The notes under the pieces are model-generated. The model was not told where the DNA came from and made no database searches. It worked only from the letters and a program-made list of their open reading frames with translations. A stretch of 64,000 bases of DNA from Parasponia andersonii. Lineage: Eukaryota > Streptophyta > Magnoliopsida > Rosales > Cannabaceae. Within the stretch, counting starts at the first letter, position 1; each line of letters starts with the position of its first letter. Positions 54,691-64,000 of this stretch are shown piece after piece. The position numbers and the translations under genes are program-made. Location of the stretch: NCBI GenBank assembly GCA_002914805.1, contig JXTB01000148.1:567770-631769 (forward strand). The letters are read 5' to 3'.

Positions 54691-57600
54691 TGCCACTAAT
54701 AATTTTTCTAAATTAATTAATTAGTTAATTAATTAGATAATTATTTAATTTGAATTCAAATTTTAAAATAGGAAACTATTCAAATTAGATTAGGATATTT
54801 ATCTATTTTTTATTTATCCTATTTTAAATTTGATTTACTTTAGGATAATATTAAATTTGAATTAATAAAATAAATAGGATATTATCTAATAATTAATTTG
54901 AATTTGGATAAGATTTCCTATATTATCTCTATTATTTGAATTTTGAATTTAAATAGATAATGATTATTCAAATTAATTAGATATTTAATGAGATTAGATA
55001 TGATTAGATAATTATTCTGATAAATCTAATAGTTAATTTGAATTTGAATAGGATAGCTACAAAATTTTTGAAATCAGATAAGATTTTCTATCAGTTTTAT
55101 TTAAATTTTTAATTTAAATAAATAACAACTATTCAAATTAATTTGATATTTAATGAGATTAAATATGATTAGATAATTATCCATAAATCATGATAGTTTA
55201 CATTTAAATAATTTAATTTTAGTAATTATCTTTAATTTAAATTTGATTTAAATTAAGATATGATTTTTGAATTTAATTTGAAACTAAATCTAATCAGATT
55301 AGATTTTAATAATTACTATCCATAGATTATTTAAATTCGTAATTAATGAGATTAATTAGGTAATTAATTAGAAATTTTATATCCTTTTATAATTAAAATA
55401 ATTTTAATTAATAATAGAAATTTAATCATGATTATATTTTTATTATAATTAAATTTAGATATGATCTTTATTTAAGTATTAGAATTATTTGATTATAATT
55501 TGATATAAATACTAGATAAATATAGAAACTTTATATGAGTTATAAGTTTCTAATTAATTAGGATTGATTAAAATAGTTTTAATTATTTCCTAATTTAGAA
55601 TATTGCAATTAATCTTTTCTAAATACAGTTATAGAAATAGGATTTCTATAATTAAAAGTAATTATCTTTATTATCCGTTTTAGATCTTAATTAGTTTAAG
55701 ATAGGATTAGATAAATTAATTAATTCTCTTATTAATTAATAATTAGATAATAAATGTGATTTATTTTCTAATTATTTAAATTATCCTAATAAGTCAATAT
55801 GAACTTAATTCTTACATTTAGGATAGTATGTTTTACTAGAAAACATTAATTATTGAATTTAATTAATTTTCGTATTATTATTTAATAATTAATAATTTGA
55901 TTAATTTTTATTATTTAATAATTATTAATATGATTAATAATTAATAATTATTAATAATTAATGAGATTGATTATATTAATTGTAAGGATAATATTAGGAT
56001 TATATTAATTGTAAGGATAATATTAGTACAAGGATAATTATTTGTTTTCATGATTTACAAGGAAATTGGAGCTTGATTTTAATGAGATTAAAATGTTGTT
56101 TAATAAAATATTATAATTATGTGATAATTATGATAATATTTTGTACAGTGGTATTTGATATAAAATATTGTTAATTATGAGATAATTATGGTATTATTTT
56201 ATGTAATAAAAGGCCTTTTGATAATTATGTTTTTACAAAATACATTTGATATGATTATCATATTGAGTGAGAGGATTTTTAGTTTTGATATCATAATCCA
56301 AAATTATTTAAACCATTCTTTAGTTTTGAAAGGATTAATATTGAGAAAATTAATGAATGTTTATAAAGTTGTTTATATTCATTATTTGCATTTATAATTA
56401 TTTGTAAAACTTTTATATAAAAATATTTTTTTAACTGTTTACTTATTTTTATAAATACACTTGGAATTTAATTTGATTAAATTCAATTATTAAGAATCTT
56501 TAAAATTATTGGTTGAATAATTTAGCGGTTAAAGTTTCTTAGTCCATTTTTCAAAACTAATGTTTAATACAGGACTTGATTTGAATACAATATTTCAATT
56601 ATTTATCTTTGGTTGAAAGATTGTTGACTAAATAATTGAATTTTCTTCTGGAAAATTTTTTCTTGAATGATCTACAATCTACAGACTTTCTTACTTGATC
56701 GTTACGTCATGTGTGCTTTTATTGTCTGATTTTATATACATGAGATGTATAATATTATAGTGTTATCACTTTGGCTTTAGACAATAATTGTTTTAATCGT
56801 AGTACTATATTTATTATAGTATGTCATAATATCTTAAATTAGCTTATTCTCTTTAAGTCACATAATTGATTTTATGGTTACTAAATAAGCTAGATAACTG
56901 GGTAAAATTAGGATCCCTAAATTTTAAAAGATTGAGTGGGAGCGGGTATGAGATATCCATGGTCTCCATTATTGGTTCAATAGTTCTAAAGATGTGCCTC
57001 GCCTCAGAATCTTGCTGAGCTCCCGTAAAATGGTTTTCATCTGGGTATTACTGGTATTGAGTCTCTTAGGATAAATTTACGAGTAGACTTTACGTACTGA
57101 TCTCCCGTAAGAGACTGTATTATTTAAGAAAGCTTGTGAATTGAAATGATGGTCACACACTCAATATAGGATGCTGTTAACCTCCCGTAGGAGCTATGTT
57201 AGTAATTCTATGTACTGATAAACAGAGTAATTAGCAAACTGGAATATGAGATATTTGTTTTTTTGTCTAAAGTGAATTATTCACATTTAACTTGTAAATT
57301 CACATGATTATCCGTAGGTAACTTGTGAACTATGGTAAGTTAAAATACCTTGAATATTTGTGACAACATTAGGGATTCTTACACAAGTATTTTATCTTGA
57401 TAGATTTAATGTTAAGTATTCTAAATTCTTTTATATTCAGATAAACTAGCAAATTTAGTCGAGTACTAGGAGGATCATAATTTGCATACTTGTCCATAGT
57501 TTATTCTTAGTTTCCAAATGACCAATAAGAGCATAACACATAATCTTCTTGTTTGATTATATGTCATAACATTTATGTTTTCTTATTATACTCTAAATGT

Positions 57601-57890
57601 ACTTCAATATTTTGCACGAATTATCTACTGATTTTAAATCAGTTACTTTATTTGATAAATCACAAGAGTTGGTGATTTTGTCAAAGTTTATTCCTGATAA
57701 TTAATACCCTTGTTGAGGTATTTATTATCTTACTTAAGATAATGAACACTCTTGTTGAGGCATTTATTATCTTATTACAAAATTAAATCGAAATAAAGAT
57801 GTTTGTATTCGATTGTTTTTCCCTATGTGTTTAATTGAGAATTAAACTTACAGAATTCAATTGTGAATTGAATTCATTAAATTTGATTAT
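54691..57890. other. Extremely AT-rich copia interior, non-coding
   Basis: Mosaics of TTAATTAA, AATTTGAATTT and ATTATTAATAATTA dominate. Small internal tandem repeats occur near 55960-56035 (AATTGTAAGGATAATATTAG) and 57705-57775 (CTTGTTGAGG(T/C)ATTTATTATC). No coding is recognised until the gag-preintegrase trace. Confidence 0.6.
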
Positions 57891-59637
57891 GAATTGGATT
57901 TATTTTATGACTTTTGTCTAATTGGGAATCTTATTATTTTACAGTTTGAGGAAATATTGTTTCATAGGATGGACAAGGTTTCTAGAAAGAGGAAAGAGAC
58001 AAAGGAAGACAGTACAAGGAGTAAGACGAGGACATTTATGGTGACATTTCAGCGTTCAAAGAGTTTGAACGATAATCAACATGAGGATGCCTCTACTGAA
58101 AAGAGGTCAGGAGCTTCTTCGGTAGTTAGGTTGTTTGGGAGGCCAAGAAAATCACTCTCTACTAAGGACAGAAGAGATCTCTGGCTAGTGGACTCAAGAT
58201 CTGGTGTCAATATCTGCAACGACAAGAAATAGTTCATTGAACCAAATCAATTAAATGATGTCGGTCGTGATGTGAAAGTGATAGACAATCGAAGAGTTCG
58301 AATAAAGGGTATAGGCGATGCCTACCTCAAGATTAATGATAGCTCCATGATCTTGAAAGATTGCTATTACGTACCGGAATTTAGTTTAAATGCTCTTTCG
58401 GTATCGAAGATGTTTAAAAAAGGCTATTGCTTCGAGTTTGACAAGAAGGTGAAAGTTTTCTATAATAATCTATTGTACTGTGTGAGAGAAATGCATAATG
58501 GACTTTATGTCCTAACCCCAAAGCCACAAAGTACATCATCTTCAATCATGAGCATTACTACCCTTCAAGAGATGGTGAATGACATCAGGAAGGAGTGCAA
58601 CACAATTGATTGGCACAAGCGACTCGGACACATGCCATGCTCAGAAATTCGCAGACTTATGGAGCTGGGTCATTTGCCTGAAGTAGACATCAACAACGAC
58701 ATAGACTGTGAGGATTGCAAGAAGCCTGTAAAGTACAAGCGTCCTCTTGCTACTCGTTATGAGAAAGCTGAGGCATGTTTAGAGTGCGTACATGTGCATA
58801 TCTGTGAACCTATGGAGGTAGTTTCCTATAACAAGGATACATTGTTTATCACCTTTGTTGATGAATATTCGGACTTCGATCAAGTCTATTTTCTCAAGAG
58901 ATACGATGAAGTCCCAGATGCTTTCCATGAGTTCGACAGAAAGGTACGAATGCAACATGACACCAAGGTCAAGAAGTTCAAGATTGAAGCCAAACATGAA
59001 GATGTGGATTCTCTTCGAGATCTGCTGAGGCCAACACTAGCCAATCTTGCTATTCCTTATGAATATACGACTATCTATGAGCTTAGTCGTATAGGAGCTG
59101 CTGAGAGGTACAACATCAAACTCAAGCAAACCATAGAGCTGATGTACAAGGAGTCGCTGCTGTCCTATAGATACTGGAATTATACTTTAAGGATAACTTC
59201 ATACATCCTCAACTTTATTCCATTAGATAGAGTTGCTTTGACACATTTTCAGATGTGGATAGGCTATGTAGAGAGCTTAGACATCTAAAGGTATGGGGTT
59301 GCGAAGTATAAACATACAAGAAAGTGGTAGATGAAGTTGACAAGAATTTAGAAAAATATTTTCTGCTTGGCTATCCAAAGGAAGAGAAGGGCTAGATTCT
59401 TTACAGACAATCTACAAATACTATCTTCATTAGCAGAAGTGGAGACTTTCTAAAGAACGAGAGAGAAATCCGTCAAAAAAACGATGAAGAGAGAGCTTAT
59501 GATCTTCATTGCTTTTCTTAGTCATTAAGTTGTTAGTTGAACACTTAGTTTTTTTCTTTTATTAATTTGGTCATTTGGAACATTTTGGAATTTTTAGTAC
59601 GTTATTTTAGTAACTACTTTTTGGACAAGTGGGAGAT

Positions 59638-61379
59638 TGTTGAGATTTTTATCCTAAAAAGCAGATTTCCAATTTTACCATTTTGAGTATAAAAAAAGAT
59701 CTCTTATATGAAATTATGATATTTGCTAGATTAAACTATCTTAGTTGAATAGTTTATTCATTTAAAAAAGATTCCATGAATTTACATCTGTATAAAGAAA
59801 CAAACATGATTAAGTGTTAATTATGGAGAGACTTGTTTCTTTATCTAAGTCTAAATGAAGTAGTTTACAATCTATAAATAAAGATGGAATACTTCATTTA
59901 CTATACATTGTAGTGTTTGTCTATCTCAATGGGAATGATGTGTCTCAAATCATTGAAGTATCTGACTTCTGATAGAAATACTAATACAAATCAACAAGTT
60001 ATGTGTATTAAACTGGACAAAGTAATATAAAGAATTGGAGTACTTAACTCAATTCTTATATTATCACAAACTAGCTATTAGCATATAAATCTTAATCCTT
60101 GATGTTTGACTGGACTTACTTTCATGGGTTATAGCTTTTTGATTTGTTAAAAAACTAACCTCTATGAAGTTAGAGGTGAACTCTGGCATATTGGAGGTTA
60201 TAACTTATGAATTGATGGGAACACTAAATAGTTAAGGACACTATACATTAATACCACTTTAGATTCTTTCAAGATTCATGGAATAATTAAGTCTAAGATC
60301 TTAATATTCACTTTGTGAATTGGTTGATAATTTTGTCTAAATAGCCATTGAGAACAAAATTATCGACAACATTATTCCTTGATAGAAAGATGGTAACTTA
60401 AAGGTAAATAGGTATTGGAGGGATATTACGACAATTTTACCTATTCAAGGTTAGTTGATTAAATCTCTATAAAAGGCATGACATTTAATCTAAGAGTGCA
60501 GTATTGAGCCTTTAGTGGAGTGTCCTCTTTACTAATAATATTTATATAAATACCATAATAAGAGTTATTATGTATTTATCATATTATTGGAGCTTAGATT
60601 ATTTGGATCCATTAGGTCCTTTGTCTAGCTCAATTAAGCTCATTAATTGGTTGGTGGTATTTGTGAAATTAGTTTTATGAAACTGTGTAAAATAATAATT
60701 CTATACAGAAGTTGGTATTTTTATAAATAAGTTTTATGAGTTGAACATATTTATAAAAATACACCCAAAGCCCAAATTGGAGAACAAGCCCAATCCTAAT
60801 TGGATTAGGGTTAGCAATTTTGGGTCCCATATATATAAGATATATGAGAGAAAAAACTACACAGTAACTCTAAGAGAATCACACGCATAGACATAGGGAG
60901 AGAGAGAGAGATTTGGGCCAACCTAGGCTAAGTGAGAAGAGAAAAAGTTTCCTACTATCTCACAGTCCCATCTCACATCTCGGTGTTCCATAGGATCAAG
61001 AAGGCATTCTTGATCGTTCTCCAACGAAGGTTTGGACTTAGTGCCTACTCGCTTTATCAACCAAGAGCAAGAGCATAGAAAAGAAGATATAGGGTTGGAG
61101 ATCTGATAACCATCAATAAAGAGATCAAGGAGAAATACACTACAAGAGGTAAACCCTAATCTCAACTCTAGGTTTTGTATCTAGATTTGATTTATGGTAT
61201 ACATGATCTTGTATATGATGCATGTATGTTATATTGTTATGACAACTGTTTTTATGTAAAATTTTAAAACTTAAATTCGCTATTTTTTTCCGTTGCATTC
61301 ATGATATGATCATGTATTTTCCATATATGCATGCATGTATGATTTTCCTAAGTGTTAGGTCAATTTACTAGTACCAACA
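59638..61379 (+). repeat. Right LTR of the copia element
   Basis: About 1.74 kb, starting TGTTGAGATTTTTATCC just after the purine tract and ending near TACCAACA. It is collinear with the left LTR apart from the single copy of the 268-bp unit and small differences. Confidence 0.85.
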
Positions 61380-64000
61380 TGCGCCAGCAACCTTGCTGGG
61401 TAGTTGGCTCGAGATGGTTCGAATTGGTGTGGGGTTGCTCGAAGGATGAAATAATTGTTGTGGAAGGCTATGTGCGCGCACGTGGGCCAATGCATGCGGT
61501 GTGGTTACGCGACTAAAAGTTAACCCTGTGACAACTAGTATCAGAGTTGGTTTTGACGATGGCTGGTAGTGTTCCTGAAGTAAAACAATGATGCTTTTTA
61601 AGCAAATTTGTTGCCACAAAACATTGTGCCAGATTTGAGGAAGGATCTCGAGAAGTAATTCTTCAATTCGGTAGAGAACACTAGATCCATGGTGGATTCG
61701 GTTGATGAAAGGGTGAAAACTCTTGAGAAAGAGTTGGCATTGGTAAAGAAGGCTTTGAATAAACTTCCCCTTGGACAAAGGGAAGTCAGTGCTAGTGCTT
61801 CAAAGATCAGAGTCCCTAAACCAAAACCTTTCAATAGTTCCCGAAATTCAAAGGAGTTGAAGAATTTTCTTTGGGATGTGAGTAATATTTCAAGGCTGCG
61901 AAACTATGGTGGAGAACCCAGATGGAGGATGATGTTAATGTGGGTCGACCCAAGATTGATTCTTAGGAGACGCTGAAAAAGGAGTTGAAAGATCAATTCC
62001 TGCATTGCAACACGGCTTGGGTTAGAAGGGAGTCCCTTAAGAGATTGAAACATACGGGTTCGGTTTGAGACTATGTCAAAGAATTCAATTCTTTATTGTT
62101 GGATATAATGAACATGTCCAAAGAAGACAAGATGTTCAACTTCTTGTCCAGACTACAGCCTTGGGTGCAAGCTGAGATGCAGAGGCATGCTGTTCAGGAG
62201 CTTCCTACAGCCATAGCTGTTGCTGAGAAGTTGCTAGATTACAAGTTTATTCCTTCTGGTTCAAGCGTGGAGAACAATAAAGAAAAGGATGGAAAGAAAA
62301 ATAAATCCTATTTTTCAAAGGATGGTAAGAAATATGAGAAGAAAAAGGATTGGGGAAACAACAACAACAAGAGATGTGCTACAATGACACTTACCTAGAA
62401 AGACAAGGCCAAGGGCTGTTACGTTTATAATGGTTCACATATGATGTGAGATTATCTGAGGAGGGAAAAATTAAGCATATTGATCGCTCAAGATGGTGGC
62501 GAGGATTATGACTCGATGGAAGGGACTTCTTAGATGATTCCTTTACAGTTGCTCAATGCAATCACGACGGAAAAACAGACTCACTTCAAGGATCTGATGT
62601 ACATGACAACTTGGGTAAATGGAAGGGAAGTGATGACCATGATAGACACGGGTGCCACAAACAACTTTGTGTCATGGCATGTTACTGATCAGTTGGGGTT
62701 GGTTGTTATGAAGAATTCAATGATGCTGAAAGCTATAAATTTGGATACTATGCCCATCTATGGCTCAGTAGTAGGCAGTTTGAAAGTTGGCACTTGGCAG
62801 GCGGAGTGGAACTTCATGGTGGTAAATCTTGATGATTTTGATTTAATACTTGGCATTGAGTTTCTAGGGCTGGCCAAAGCATTCGTTACACCACACATCA
62901 AAGGAATTTTGATCGGTGATGAACGGAGCCCTTGCTTTGTCACGTGTTGTCCAAAGGTCCAGATGTTGGAAAGTCTAAGGAGATTGAATTGTAGTCGGCC
63001 AAGCAATTCAAAGGGGTGTAAAGAGGGATGAGCAGGCATACGTTTCTACATTAATCAAAATAAATCAGAACAATTCGAAGAATTGCCTGATCGTGTAGCA
63101 GAATTGTTGGATGAGTTTGTTGACACAATGCCACCCGAACTATCCAGAGAACTCCCATCGAGGAGGGCTATTGATCACAAGATCGAGTTTAAACCAGGGA
63201 CACAGCCTCCAACCAAGGCTCCTTATAGATTGGCTCCATCAGAGCTGGTAGAATTGCTAAACAATTGGATTAATTGCTGAATGCGGGCTTGATTCAGCTA
63301 TCCAAAGCTCGTGCCCAAGTTCTATTCCAAAGGAAGCAAGATGGATCCATACGGGTGTGCATGGATTATTGAGCCTTAAACAAAGTCACGATGAAGAATA
63401 AGTATCCAGTGCCTAATGCCACTGAATTGTTTGATAAGCTGTCCAAAACTTCTTATTTCACAAAATTAAACCAACAGTCTGGTTAACAGCAAATGAGAAT
63501 TGCGGCAGAAGTTGAAGTAAATACTGCATGTGTGACGAGGTATAGGCCATATGAGTTTTTAGTCATGCCATTTGGCTTGCCCAACGCTCCTGCAACTTTC
63601 TTCAATTTAATGAATGATGTGTTGTATGAGTTCCTTGATCGATTTGTGGTCATATATCTAGATAATATTGTCATTTATAGTGAGTCATTAGATGATCACT
63701 TATGGCACTTGAGAAAAGTATTCTCTAAGTTGAGAGAATACAAGCTGTATGTTAAGAAGGAGATATGCGAGTTTTGTCAATTGGAGGTCAAATTCTTGGG
63801 ACATTAGATTAGTAGAGGGCAGATCTGAATGGATAAGAAGAAAATTAAGGCCATTGTCGATTGGCTTGCCCCAAAGAAAGTCTGGACCTGAGATCTTTTC
63901 TTGGCTTAGCCAACTATTATCAAAAATTCATCAAGGGTTATTCTAAAAAAGTTAGTCATTTGACGGATTTGCTCAAGAAAGATCACAAATAGAGGTGGAC
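61380..64000 (+). mobile_element. Partial Ty3/gypsy copy (second family), broken, runs off window
   Basis: About 155 bp of LTR-like sequence matching the LTR at 50692-51719 (GAGATGGTTCGAATTG, then GGGCCAATGCATGCGGTG) leads into the same leader sequence. Then follow gag (about 61600-62400), an aspartic protease region with DTGAT (about 62610-62700), and reverse transcriptase from about 63080 (APYRLAPSELVEL, then [18 protein letters not shown]) to beyond 63800. The window ends within pol. The reading frames are interrupted several times, so it is a fossil. The layout and protease/RT words fit Ty3/gypsy; the clade is not resolved. It is distinct from the family at 5510-13811. Confidence 0.82.

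Larger units (their letters stand above)
51800..61379 (+). mobile_element. Ty1/copia element, broken
   Basis: LTRs lie at 51800-53864 and 59638-61379, both starting TGTTG. A primer-binding-like ATTGGTATCAAGAGC follows the left LTR, and a purine tract AAGTGGGAGAT directly precedes the right LTR. Coding traces are confined to the 3' part: a gag-preintegrase region from about 57970 (DLWLVDS..) and an integrase region at about 58272-59288 (WHKRLGHMP, then FITFVDEYSD). No reverse transcriptase is recognised in the element. The 4 kb after the left LTR is non-coding and split between a GC-rich island and very AT-rich sequence. The element is broken, probably with several interruptions and missing parts, and would depend on other copies. 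LTRs differ by roughly 6-7% over the stretches compared by eye, suggesting a few million years. A clean target duplication could not be fixed: CCAAC occurs at both borders but overlaps the LTR end. Confidence 0.85.

Noticed and set aside
54110-54696. Open frames of up to 156 codons on the minus strand and shorter ones on the plus strand
   Set aside because: All overlap in a GC-rich island where stop codons are rare. Composition is dominated by Ala, His, Arg and Met, with no family resemblance.

Overview
The window is nuclear DNA of a flowering plant, most likely a eudicot and perhaps a woody rosid. The support is spliced genes with GT-AG introns, plant-specific families (an MLO protein and a plant tetraspanin of the TET5/TET6 type), AT-rich spacers full of (AT)n and (CT)n runs, and plant LTR retrotransposons, MITEs and a Mutator-like foldback element. 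The exact species cannot be read from the sequence.

Layout. 1-5509: AT-rich spacer with a MITE remnant, small tandem repeats, a decayed satellite-like array and a 430-bp direct repeat. 5510-13811: a Ty3/gypsy chromovirus fossil with both LTRs and a 5-bp target duplication. 13817-18483: spacer and leader. 18484-22967: a nine-exon serine carboxypeptidase-like gene (SCPL26/27 type). 25261-27960: a three-exon tetraspanin gene (TET5/TET6 type). 28619-29814: a 1.2-kb foldback element with a perfect 9-bp target duplication, followed by a row of MITE copies to about 30492. 33925-34089: a small solo LTR with a 5-bp target duplication. 38099-42000: a 15-exon MLO gene carrying the C-terminal signature of clade V, the powdery-mildew susceptibility clade. 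A rearranged Ty3/gypsy scrap lies just behind it (about 42225-43006). 44932-46855: a six-exon ubiquitin-conjugating enzyme gene of the UBC19/UBC20 (UBE2C) type. 50692-64000: a nest of LTR elements, with one LTR of a second Ty3/gypsy family, a Ty1/copia element between 51800 and 61379, and another partial copy of the second Ty3/gypsy family running off the window end.

All four host genes lie on the + strand. They are separate single-gene transcription units, with no sign of shared function: a secreted peptidase, a plasma-membrane organiser, a membrane protein of defence and pollen biology, and a cell-cycle E2. Their exon structures were built by hand from splice signals, phase and family conservation. 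All four open frames join in phase from start to stop. Two MLO introns need GC donors.

I found no convincing new biological system. The observations most worth following are the GC-AG introns and in-frame alternative donor in MLO, the Mutator-like foldback element, the decayed satellite block, and the compositionally split interior of the copia element.
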